A stretch of 64,000 nucleotides of DNA. Origin: Sympetrum striolatum. Lineage: Eukaryota; Arthropoda; Insecta; Odonata; Libellulidae. Of the stretch, positions 33,131 to 43,187 are shown piece after piece. A model generated the notes under the pieces. It searched no databases, had not been told where the DNA came from, and saw nothing but the letters and a program-made list of their open reading frames with translations. The translations under genes were made by a program, and so were the position numbers. The stretch's first letter is position 1; every line of letters begins with the position of its first letter. The stretch is from NCBI GenBank assembly GCA_947579665.1, contig OX388347.1, positions 20,328,562 to 20,392,561 of the forward strand, given 5' to 3'.

Positions 33131-34830
33131 CTGGAAATGTGGAAGAATGGAAAAATAAAGATTTGGAATCGCAATTATTGATCGGTTTGAAGTGTTACTC
33201 TAAAATTGGAAATAAATTAGCTAGCTGTAAATCGGCCGCTCAAATGATTGCAAAATTAGAGAGTCTCTATGGGAATAAATCGGAATTGACAGTTGAGGGT
33301 TTAAGACGTAGGTTTTTCAGCTATGAATACAATGCCCGTGTGTCAGTTGTCGAGAACAGTATAACAGTTACGCAAATTGCTGAAGTTCTTGATACTGAAG
33401 GAAAACCAATAAAAGAAGATTGGATTATAACTAGGATCCTGGGAATACTGCCAGCTAAATTTCACAATGTACGCACAGCTTGGGACAACGTCACTGGATC
33501 TGACAGAACGCTTGCAACTCTGGTGGAAAGACTGCGTCTGGAGGAGGATCGACTACAGCCAAGTGCAAGCCAGAACGCCCTTGTGTCAGCCGAAGGATCC
33601 AAATAAAATTCGCAAGGGAAATCAGGTGTGGAATGTTTTAATTGCGGAAAGAAGGGACACTTGGAAAAGGTTTGCAAAGGCAAACCAAGAGCCAAATATG
33701 TTCAATATTGCAAAGAGAATTATGCATGTAACATTTGCAAGCAGAAAGGGTACTTTGCAAAAGAATGCCCAAAGGCCAGTCCAGACAGAAACGACAACAG
33801 TAACAAGAATTCAGAATATAAATCTGGTCGTCGGGCAATGATTACTGTTGGGCTCTCCTCTGTAAATGTCAACGAGGTCAACTGTAATGAAGAGAGAAAT
33901 TCCTGGTATCAAGATTGCGGAGCCACTCAACATATGACCTATTGCCGGAAATGGATGACCAATTTCTACAGGCTGGATGTACTGGTAGCGATAGTTATTG
34001 GTGACGTTACAAAACTGCAGGGAATTGGAAAAGCAGATGTGGAACTAGAAGCCTTCGACGGACAGAAATGGTATGAAGTCCTCCTGAAGAATGTTTTATT
34101 TGTTCCAGAAATGACTTTCAATTTATTTTCAGTCACACAGCTTCTCGACAAAGAGTACATTCAAGTGGCGAATGCAAATAGGTCGGAATTTAAAACGTCA
34201 GAAGAAAAGGAGACCATCGCCATTGCCTAACGTGTTGGACGACTGTTCAAAATGCTGTTTCGGGTACCAGTTGTGAACACCTGCTTGTTGACACAATCCA
34301 TCAAGACCTGGCACAAGAAACTTGCTCACCAGAACGTGAGGTACATCAGAGACATTTTGAACAGAAGCAACATCCAATATGGGGACGGCTAAGTATGTGA
34401 AGGCTGCGTTTTCGGAAAACAACATCGCATCTCTCACCCGAGAAATTTGAAAGTGGCTAAAGATATCCTAGATTTGGTTCATATAGATCTGTGCAAAATT
34501 AACACTGTGTCATTGGGAGGAGACAAATATTTTCTCTTGTTTAAGGACGATTTCTCACATTTTAGAACAGTTTACTTCTTGAGATCAAAGGATGAGGCAT
34601 TTCATCAATTGAAAACGTTCTTGAATATGGTGAAGAACCAATTTGGCAAAACTATCAAGTGTTTAAAATCAGACAATGGAACCAAACTGAAAAATACAAG
34701 TACAGAACAACTACTTCAAGAACTTGGAATACGCCATGAAAAATCGGCAACATGTGCTCCGCAGCAAAATGACAGAATCGAAAGAGAAATGAGGATTGTG
34801 GAAGGATTGAAAAGAATTATCACAAGGTAG
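33131..34830 (+). pseudogene. Ty1/copia gag-protease-integrase fragment (left copy)
   Basis: The 33139-33606 frame is a copia Gag core (LLIGLKCYS, LAT-VERLRLEEDRL). After a TAA at 33604 the next frame (33628-34230) gives a normal CCHC knuckle (CFNCGKKGHLEKVC), a second with Tyr for His (CNICKQKGYFAKEC), and the protease motif DCGATQHMT. After more lesions, 34447-34830 is the integrase core: DLVHIDLC, FLLFKDDFSHF and KSDNGTKLK, matching the D-D part of DDE, with PQQNDRIERE at the E position. Reverse transcriptase, RNase H and LTRs are missing; the fragment ends next to Harbinger sequence. It is a dead piece within duplication A. Confidence 0.8.
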
Positions 34831-34879
34831 TATTTATGTTGTAACTTACATTATAAATAAGCACAAGCAGAGTCAGATT

Positions 34880-35586
34880 TTTTTTTTTTTTTGTCATTGC
34901 AGTATATTGTATTGAAACTGAACTTCTCCTTTAGGACTAGCAAGATAGTTTTTAAAGACTTCTCTATTTTCACTCACGTTTATACTGTAATGTTTGTACC
35001 GCCTTGAAACAGACTCATTGTCCACGATTGCAGCCTCCATTGGAATTTCAAAAGAAGCAATACCTTCCCAATCGATAATTATGTTATGTAATAGACAAAT
35101 GCACTTAACTATTATGTCAACTTTTCCCGGATCCATTTGCAATTCAGTTTTTAAACACCTCCCTTTTTGCTATTAGGATCCCAAAAGCATATTCGATGCA
35201 ATGTCTAGCTCTTGATAATCTATAATTAAAAATACGTTCTTACTGGGTAAGTTTCACTCTTCAGTATGGTTTCAATAAGTATGTTTTCAGAGGATATGCA
35301 TCATCACCCAACAATACAAAGGGAACTGAAATGTCGGTTGACAGAACATTTTCATTTTTTTGTATGTTTAAAGTGCTTGTTTCTAATCGCTGATAAACGT
35401 TTGAATCCGAAAATGTTCCTCCATCCCTTTGTTTCCCGTAAGCCCCAATTTCAACTGCAATAAACTTGTAATTTGCATCAGCAATCCCTTGCAGCACTAT
35501 AGAAAAATATCCTTTATAGCTGAAAAACATCGATCCAGTTTCTTTGGGGCATTTGATTCAAACGTGTCTTCCATCTATGCAACCAA
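34880..35586 (-). pseudogene. PIF/Harbinger transposase fragment (left copy)
   Basis: Minus-strand pieces: GCIDG near 35575, FFSYKGYFSIVLQGIADANY, VLLGDDAYPL, RARHCIEYAFGIL near 35190, and IVKCICLLHNII in 34894-35142. This is the DDE_4 order, with D in CIDG, D in GDDAYPL and E in the RARHCIE block all kept. Frame breaks lie between the pieces. The N-terminal part is cut off at the border with the 6.66-kb transposon. Confidence 0.75.
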
Positions 35587-36384
35587 CCCAGCCAGCACAA
35601 AAGATAATTTAGATGGAAATTATTTTGGTAACTTGGGGCAAATTTACCCTTTTCGTCTTTACCCATTATTTAACCCTTGGCAGAGTTGCCAACTGTGAAT
35701 TATGAAAACAATATAGAGAGGCATTTATTTAATTGTATGTGCTAAAGAAAAGTTTATAGTAGAAAAATAAAGTCTAATATATCCAAAGCAAAATCTGTTT
35801 ATCATCTGTAATAATATTTCTCAAATTATTTACGATTTAATTTCGCAAAGTTTCACATTAAATATAGTTTATCGATGAAAGGCTTTGATCATTAACGAAA
35901 ATGATGCACTTCACAATTACCAGATTGTTTTATTAAATATATGAAGAAGAATACTTATTTTCATCGGATAAATATTTTCATTGAAATAATGATATGAAAG
36001 TTGAAACGTGGAATAAATCATCACGGTTGGCTACATTGGATCCGCCATTGCGATTGCGTGAAGCTGAAGTGTAAAACGTGAGATCGACTGCAAGTGCAGA
36101 AGAAACGTGCCTGGCGATTATAATTTCTGACCACTACTGTAAAATGTAAGTAAAATAAACTAAGTTACCTGATATCGTTTTGAAAATCGCAAAATTTAAA
36201 GTCCAGTGGAAAATTATTCAAGACAGTTGCATCACCTTTTGTTGTAATTAAAGTACTTGTAACTAAAGTATTGCGATCTTTATTTGCAGTGATTTCAGTG
36301 GGTTGCATTCCTGGGGGTGAAAAAATTAGGCAAAGCACATTGTTTAGTGTATTCTCATTTGAGTGATTTAGTTTCCCCACAATC

Positions 36385-38391
36385 ATGCCAAAAGAACGTT
36401 ATAGACCACTAATGGATGTTTGCAGTAGACAGAGACAATTGAATTTAGTTAAAGATAGACGTCAGACACTGAATAGAGTCGTTAATGCTGTTGAACCTGG
36501 GCATGCTGAGTTACAAGAGCCAATTGATGATAGAAATGAGAATGTAGACGCGGAAGCATGTAGCATTATTATCGAAAGTGACTCCGATATCTCCGAAATA
36601 GATTCCGCTAGCTCTGAAACAGATTCTAATGCCTCTGGGATTAGCGATATTCTTGATGAAGTCAATTTTCAACATGCTCTTGCCGGATGGGCTAGTGAGG
36701 GAATTTCATTTAGGAAAGTGAATGAACTCCTAGTCCTGCTTCGGACACATCCTTGCTTTTCTTCATTGCCCGCAGATTCACGAACCTTATTAGAGACTCC
36801 TCGCAAAGTTCATTCAAGGGAGATTGGCGGTGGACTGTATAGCCACATTGGAGTAAAAAATAATTTGCTTCAGTTATTAAGGTACAATACTGACTTTGTG
36901 ACTATGGGCACCATAAATCTCCAGTGTAGTATTGATGGACTCCCGCTTTCCAAGAGTAGTAATAGCCAAGTTTGGCCCATTTTGATGTGTATTGACAATT
37001 TTCCATCCATTAGCCCTTTTGTTGTTGGCATATATCATGGTGTTGAAAAACCAAGAAATTGCGCTGAATATTTACATGACTACGTTGAGGAGATGAAAGT
37101 ATTGAAGTCAGAAGGTTTCATTTATAAGAATGATTTAATAACAGTAAATGTAACGTGTTATATTTGTGATGCGCCAGCACGTGCTTTTGTGGCACAAATC
37201 AAGGGTCATACTGGTTATCATGGATGTGGAAAATGCACTGTTGAGGGAGATTATGTAGATAATAGAGTTGTTTTTGATAATATTAATGCCCCTCTCAGAA
37301 ATGATGAAGACTTCTTATTAAAATGTGATGAGAGCCATCATACTGGTGATTCACCATTGGTTAATATTCCTGAGACAAAAATGGTTTCCCACTTTCCATT
37401 TGAATATATGCATTTAGTGTGTTTGGGGGTAACAAGAAAGATATTGTTGGCATGGTTGAAGGGTAACCTATCTGTTAGATTGCATGCAAGGAAACTGGCA
37501 TTACTAAATGACAAAATTGGGAACATTGTGTCACACATTCCTGAGGAATTTGCTAGAAAGCCAAGACCCCTCAATGAAGTACTACGCTGGAAAGCCACTG
37601 AATTCCGGTTGTTTTTGGTGTATACTGGTCCTTTTCTCCTGTATGATATATTGCCACATAGCGTGTACAAGCACTTTCTCTCTTTTCACTATGCAATTAG
37701 ATTGTTGATGTTACCTAATTCAGATGTGAATTATGCTAGAGCCTTGCTTGAATATTTTACCTGTAAGTTTAGTGCTCTCTATGGAAGGGAGACTTTATCC
37801 TACAATGTACATGGACTTATACATCTACCAAATGATGTTAAGTTGCTTGGCCCATTGGACAGATTTAGTGCATTTAAATTTGAAAATAAGTTATACCAAA
37901 TGAAAAGGATGATTAGAAAACCTAGCCTTCCACTGTCACAAATAGTCAGGCGCATCCATGAAACAAACCAGCACTGCCTAGGAAGCCATCAGGGTAAAAG
38001 AAAGAAATCTGTTGTCAAGCATGTGGATGAAGACAGATTGCCATTTAATCTGAAAGCCCCATGCTACACTGCAGTAGAATGCAAAAATTTTAGAATAGCT
38101 GATAGGACCCCTAACAATTGTGTAGTGACTACTGGTGAAGATATTGTTATTATATCTCATATTGCCACTAGAGATGAAGAAGTCTTTGTGGTTGGCAAGG
38201 CAATCAAGAATCTATCCCCCTTTAACAACTTACCTGCCAATTCAGGAAATGTTGAAATATTCACTGGAAATGATCTGTTGGAGTCAAAATTATGGTCTTT
38301 AAAGGACATAAAAGGGAAGGCATTAATAATCCCAATAAATGGACAAAAAGATCAATATTATATTTCCAAACTCCTGCACCTTGAATATTGA
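36385..38391 (+). CDS. Tnp2-like (CACTA-related) transposase, intact 668 aa
   Basis: The protein begins with an acidic Ser-rich segment (residues 30-95), then a conserved core: SRTLLETPRKV near 130, INLQCSIDGLPL near 180, ICDAPARAFVAQIKGHTGYH near 250 with a zinc-ribbon-like GC-KC, FEYMHLVCLGVTRKILLAWL near 335, WKATEFRLFLVYTGPFLLYD near 405, and FKFENKLYQMKRMIRKP near 500. This matches a transposase group recurrent in cnidarian and arthropod genomes and related to plant Tnp2 of CACTA elements. It should cut and join the CCCAG ends in the nucleus. No stop or frameshift occurs over 2 kb, and an AATAAA signal follows at 38553. The start at 36385 is the first Met of the frame. It may be active. 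Confidence 0.75.
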   Translation: MPKERYRPLMDVCSRQRQLNLVKDRRQTLNRVVNAVEPGHAELQEPIDDRNENVDAEACSIIIESDSDISEIDSASSETDSNASGISDILDEVNFQHALAGWASEGISFRKVNELLVLLRTHPCFSSLPADSRTLLETPRKVHSREIGGGLYSHIGVKNNLLQLLRYNTDFVTMGTINLQCSIDGLPLSKSSNSQVWPILMCIDNFPSISPFVVGIYHGVEKPRNCAEYLHDYVEEMKVLKSEGFIYKNDLITVNVTCYICDAPARAFVAQIKGHTGYHGCGKCTVEGDYVDNRVVFDNINAPLRNDEDFLLKCDESHHTGDSPLVNIPETKMVSHFPFEYMHLVCLGVTRKILLAWLKGNLSVRLHARKLALLNDKIGNIVSHIPEEFARKPRPLNEVLRWKATEFRLFLVYTGPFLLYDILPHSVYKHFLSFHYAIRLLMLPNSDVNYARALLEYFTCKFSALYGRETLSYNVHGLIHLPNDVKLLGPLDRFSAFKFENKLYQMKRMIRKPSLPLSQIVRRIHETNQHCLGSHQGKRKKSVVKHVDEDRLPFNLKAPCYTAVECKNFRIADRTPNNCVVTTGEDIVIISHIATRDEEVFVVGKAIKNLSPFNNLPANSGNVEIFTGNDLLESKLWSLKDIKGKALIIPINGQKDQYYISKLLHLEY

Positions 38392-38552
38392 TGTAAGTAG
38401 GGTGTTATCTATGTAACATATTTTATCATAGTTCAGAATTGCGTCAAATACAATACAATGTCTTTCATAAACATGCAGAATTTGACCAGTATGATTTTAA
38501 CCCTCTACTTGGGAATGAATATTTATAAATGAAGTTCTGAGCCCTATTTTGA

Positions 38553-38558
38553 AATAAA
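38553..38558 (+). promoter_or_regulatory. Polyadenylation signal AATAAA after the transposase
   Basis: AATAAA lies about 160 bp downstream of the transposase stop codon and just before the second gene. Confidence 0.45.
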
Positions 38559-38595
38559 AAGTATTCATATTAATTCTTGGAATTTATTTTTCAGC

Positions 38596-41500
38596 ATGTC
38601 TTGGACTGTGGCAGAATTCCATCCCCATAGGAATTTCAAAAACTTCACAGTATCCACCATCCCCTCCTCTTGGCTTAAGACATCGGAAGGAAGAACATAT
38701 GCCTTGTATCCACCGGAGGAGGTCCACGAGGCTGAAGTGAGGAGGCTCATGTATAAGGGAGTCGAACCAAAGGAGGAATGGGATATGTTACCCCTTAGAT
38801 ATGCGACACCTTGTTTTGGTTGGTATAAAAATTTTCTTTGGTTGGTAAAAAAAAATGGGAGAGAATTTTCATTGTGGGATGTAAAAATGTTTTGTCATTT
38901 CACATCAGACAAGTTCCTGGCAGCTCGAGATTTTGAATGTGAAGCTGCAGATTACAGCGGAACAGATTTAGAAACATTTGTGAAATCCAGAAGTAATTGC
39001 AATAAAAGGAAGAGGATTCCAAAGAAATTCTGCTACCCAAATGAGCCTGACAGCTCATCCGAGAATTGTGATGAGATGGATAATTTAAGTGACCCACCAT
39101 CGCCACAAGGTCAGAATTTTCTAAATGAAAGTGTTTTCTTTATGTTAGTCACTGTTTTATCAATCATGTAATTCTATTTTTGGAGGTTTGAATTGTTAGC
39201 TTTATTATAATATTTATTTCCAAAGAAGTATTTATCTCTATCCAAAATTTATATTGCAGATGCTTCCCCTTTCATGTTAAAGAGGAAAACATACGATAAT
39301 ATAAAAAACATGCAAGCAATAAAAACATCCCATCCCATCTAAGACAGTTCCTCTGTCAGGTATTCCTGGCAGGGCAGTCAAGGCTTCTGCTGGGAAATCT
39401 AGGAAGACCATTGTAGGGGATGCTCAGGTTCATAGAGTGGTACCAGTGACTTCCAAGGCTCCCAAAGAAATAACACTCAGTGTAGCGAGTCAGCAACATT
39501 ATGACTTGCAGGGTTAGTGATTACCATTGCAATGTGGCAATATTTATGTTTAAATTGCTGAAAGTGTATTTTTGAAAGATATGCTACTCACTATTGCAAA
39601 TTTATTTCATAGATCACTCTACTTTGACGGTAAAAGCACAATTTAATAAATTTCATGAAGACCGCCTGAAAAAGTTGCAGGCAGTTAAGTATTTGCACCA
39701 GGGTGTTTCCTCGAAGAGGGTACAAGGAATTCCTGGGAAAGCAGTCCAGGTTGCTTCTGGCACACCTGAGGAGAACTCAGAAGTTATTTTTCATAGAGTT
39801 GAAGCAATGAAAGAACTTCATCATTCCCAGGTCCTGAAGGATATACCATTGAACCAGGCAGCCAATCAGGAAAACATTAGCTTGAGAGGTTAGGGATTGA
39901 GTTATAATATGATGTGGCAGTGGTTTTGTTGTAGTTGCTTCTAGTATCTTGGGTTCACGTAAAATAACTAACTCTTTCTTTTGATGTGTTTTAATTTTTT
40001 GCAGATGTCATCCTTAACCTTGAACGAAAAGTAGTGGAGCACATGGCAATGGAACGCCAGAAACTTACTTGCTTGGAGGAAGCAATTAACACTATTGCAA
40101 TCAAATTAGATAATTTGAATGCACCATCTGCAAACAGTGAAAACTTGGGCGATTTCCGACAACTATTTTCTCTTCCTATTAATTCAATAGACGTATTACA
40201 GTCGTTACAGGATGAGATATCATCTACAAAATTCAGGAAATATATGGTATCCCTCTGTTAATAATTGACATTTGTTTATCAATTCTCATTATTTGACATT
40301 GATTTTACTATCTGATGCCTAACCTTCTTAGTTACAGTTACTGAAGGATCAGTCTGCCGGTCTTGTATTTCGGGGGTTAACTCAAAAATGCATTAATTCA
40401 GCCCTGAATAAAACTGTTTATTCCTGTCTGGCATCATTGATGACGAATGAACTTGCATTAATGTTCTGCATGAAGGGGAAGTCCTTGAGTAAGGTGGCTT
40501 TTGAGGTGGAATTCCCTGGAGTCATTGGGTTAATATTTGGTAAGCATGTCATATTAGTCTTTTGGTGCTGCATCAGCTTTGGCGTTGGCGTGTACCCAGG
40601 AAAGAAAAACTGATTTCCAACAGGTTTGATGCACTGATTTCCTATTCCTCTGAATCTGTTTTGAAAATTGAAACAGCTGGAAAACTGTTGGAAGACAGTT
40701 GGTAAGGTCCAATATTGCTGCTGTTTTCCTACTCATTTCCTTGCATAAGTGGTTTGAATCAGGTTTCCATCATCCAACAGATTTGAATCTGGTTTCACCA
40801 TTTCAGCTACTTTGAATGTTTCACCTTCTTACCGAACTGAATCTCATTTGTGACATGATTCTCACCTCCTCCGACCTGCTGATATGAGTTGTTTCCCACA
40901 ATTCAAGTATCTCAGATTAACTTGTTTTAATTTGCGTGATATCTGTTGTTTTAATTTGCATGCTCATTTCATTAGCTGTCATAACAACGAATATTATTTT
41001 CACATGACTAAACATTTACCTGTGAAGTATTTGTAAGATGGTGAACTGCATGATTCCTCATTTGTCATTAATTTTATTTCTGAACATGATTTTGAACGAA
41101 GTTAATTCACTGAAACCTCATAAAAATTTATGTTCTAATCTAAGCAAACGTGAATATGTGTGAGAATGGTCTTTACATGGAAATCATTTCAGGAGAGTAT
41201 CAAATTAATTTTACTATGCAAATCTGTTGAAAAGCACTTGCGGAAAACACTTTCAAGTCAACAAATAAGGAAAAGTGTTTCAAATGATATTCAATTCAGT
41301 GTACAAACAGTCCCTGTGGAAGACTGCTGAAAACCTGTTAGAAGGGAAATGAGATTCAAATCACTTTCTTCCATTTCCTGTCTGCTGGAAAACTGTGGAA
41401 ATCAGTGTCAAGACAGTCTAATTGAATTTTAAGGATTCAAATTACGTTCAAAACTGTTGATAATCTGTTTTTCTTCCCTGGTTACCCAACCTGAATTTAA

Positions 41501-41731
41501 CAAATTTACTGATATGTTCTCAACATCATTTTCTTGATTTCAGATGTTGTGAAAGAGAAAAACGTAAATGGCCCAGAAATTGACTTATCAATGGTGAAGA
41601 AGAGTATTGGGGAGTGGTTCAGGCTGGCTAGGTTAAGGCTAAGTGGTGGAAAGGGAGTTAGGACCCTGGAGGAATTTGGTATGGAAGATGCCATTGAGTG
41701 TTCCACAGAAGAAAATTATTTCCAAATATAG
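38596..41731 (+). pseudogene. DUF4806-like accessory gene of the transposon, six exons, one frameshift
   Basis: Exons, supported by GT/AG sites: 38596-39109, about 39260-39512, 39613-39888, 40005-40246, 40338-40539 and 41544-41731. Exon 1 reads SWTVAEFHPHRNFKNFTVST, then P-SWL and Y-LYPPEEVHEAEVRRL, the usual N-terminal domain of insect DUF4806 proteins. Exons 4-5 carry the DUF4806 segment (LFSLPINSIDVLQSLQDEI, then ALNKTVYSCLASLMTNELAL and F-MKGKSLSKVAF). Exon 2 changes frame near 39340 after an in-frame TAA, so this copy is probably inactive unless splicing skips it. Such proteins are commonly found beside Tnp2-like transposases. Their role is not established; an accessory DNA- or protein-binding role is an inference. 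Confidence 0.6.
40595..41482. mobile_element. 888-bp non-autonomous element in the last intron of the accessory gene
   Basis: Inverted ends are CCCAGGAAAGAAAAACTGAT on the left and, read inward, ACCAGGGAAGAAAAACAGAT on the right. TA lies just outside each (40593-40594 and 41483-41484). The interior holds many variants of AAAACTGTTG and CAACAG in both orientations, resembling subterminal repeats. It has no coding capacity. It is nested in the intron between exons 5 and 6, so it is younger than the host transposon. Confidence 0.6.
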
Positions 41732-42248
41732 CATTGTTTTTAGGTATATTAAAATGGCAATGCCTCTGAAAATGCAGTCGTTATTTATTTCGGTCATTCC
41801 TATTTCTTCAAGTATATATTTCCCTATGTATTTTAGTTATGTCATTATTCCTCTTTCAGCAAGTGGTTATTTCCTGATATAGATGTCGTGTTTGTATATT
41901 TGGTAATTTTTCGTCATTTAATACACTACAATTCTTTAATATCAATGTAGATTTGGTCCATTATTGCGTAAAATACCTATAACGTATTACGTTAAAATAC
42001 TGTTAGTACACATTTGTACCGAAAGAGGGTGTGGCGTCATGTTTCTAATCTAGCTCCACAGATGGCGCTGCAGTCGTATCGATAGGTTTTACCCGGTACT
42101 TTGCCAAATTTTACCACCGGATTACCCAAATTTTACCAGTTAAATGTATAGAAGGGTTTACACATAGGTTTGCCATCTTTTACCATACTTCTATGTGTCT
42201 AAAATAATGGTAAAAATGGGGTAATCTTTCTTTTGTGCTGACTGGGCC

Positions 42249-42600
42249 ATTATTCTCTAAAGAGAAGTAAACATCACTAATCATGGACATTACACATTCA
42301 ATTGTTCCTCTACCTTTCAGAAAGGCAAATTGTGTTTTGCTTATCAGATTATTCAATTCAAAATAGTTATTTAACCTTAAAAGTAATCCCTTCTCAATGA
42401 TCTTAGATATAATTGGTGTAATTGCTATTGGTCTATAGCTAGAGGGATCCTTTTTATCACCTTTCTTAAATAATGGAATGATTTATGTGAGCTTAAGTTC
42501 TTTTGGATAGATACCCGATTCAAATATTTCATTAATCAATCTAGTAGGAGGTTGTGTCACAGTGTGAGATATATTTTTTAATAAGTTTGAATTCACCCCA
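42249..42600 (-). pseudogene. Non-LTR reverse transcriptase fragment (right copy)
   Basis: Near-identical to 32191-32545, encoding the fingers part of a CR1/Jockey-like reverse transcriptase (YRPIAITPI region), truncated by the duplication border. Confidence 0.8.
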
Positions 42601-42649
42601 TAGATATCACAGCAGTTGCTACTTTTCAGACCAGAAATTAAATTATATT

Positions 42650-43187
42650 ATATTACTTAACTATTTATTACGTATTCTCACAGAATCAGGAATAAAATCA
42701 TTTTATTTGGTAAAATTAGTAAAGGATGAAAATAAAAGAACACTTTGTAGTAATTCCAGAGAATATATTTCAATACACCACCGGTACATTCAACTTCTAA
42801 AAGTCATCTTCTGGTACAGTAAAAGGTGAACACGAAGAATGGGGGGCAGTAAACAGACAAAGTAAGCTACAAGGTGATTAAGGTGAAGGTAAAGAAGACA
42901 TTGTGGTAGGTGGGGGAAGGGGAGGAAGTGAGCCAACAACCGACAAACAGGGTGAGGTGGTTATAAATTGATGTATGTTAGTTAAGTGGTAATTACATCT
43001 TTTGTGATGGATAACTTCCAGCTGCTCTAATTGTTCATTTTGGATCCTCTTTGTATGCAATACAGTAGTTTGATGGAAAAATCAGATGAATGATTTTCAT
43101 CAAGGTGTTTAGCAAAACGGGACCTTTCAGATTTATATTTGAAACTGGTTTGTGTTCATTTAGTCTAACATGTAAATTTCTGGAAGT
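42650..43187 (-). pseudogene. Penelope-like element 3' part (right copy)
   Basis: Near-identical to the Penelope-type tail in the left copy, with the same frameshift between the RLNEHK and AKHLDENHS pieces. A small indel (CTAATTG against CTAAAATG) lets the frame near 43025 differ. Confidence 0.55.

Larger units (their letters stand above)
32189..35586. repeat. Mosaic duplication A, left copy
   Basis: About 3.4 kb nearly identical in sequence and order to 42247-46491 once the latter's 848-bp insertion is removed. It contains a non-LTR fragment, a Penelope-type tail, copia gag-protease-integrase and part of a Harbinger transposase. Only scattered substitutions separate the copies. Its right border coincides with the left end of the 35587-42246 transposon. 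Confidence 0.9.
35587..42246 (+). mobile_element. 6.66-kb Tnp2-like DNA transposon with two genes
   Basis: Inverted ends are CCCAGCCAGCACAAAAGA on the left and, read inward from the right, CCCAGTCAGCACAAAAGA. Subterminal regions carry repeated AAATTTTACC/GGTAAA motifs (35.62-35.70 and 42.09-42.23 kb). Inside are an intact 668-aa transposase and a downstream spliced DUF4806-like gene, both on the plus strand. No matching target duplication exists: the left flank is ...CAACCAA and the right flank is CCATTATTC. Direct copies of duplication A abut both ends, so the element sits exactly at a duplication junction. Confidence 0.75.

Noticed and set aside
35587..42246. Target-site duplication CCA for the 6.66-kb transposon
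   Set aside because: CCA is found near both ends, but the left one is separated from the inverted repeat by an extra A, and CCATTATTC is explained by the start of duplication A.
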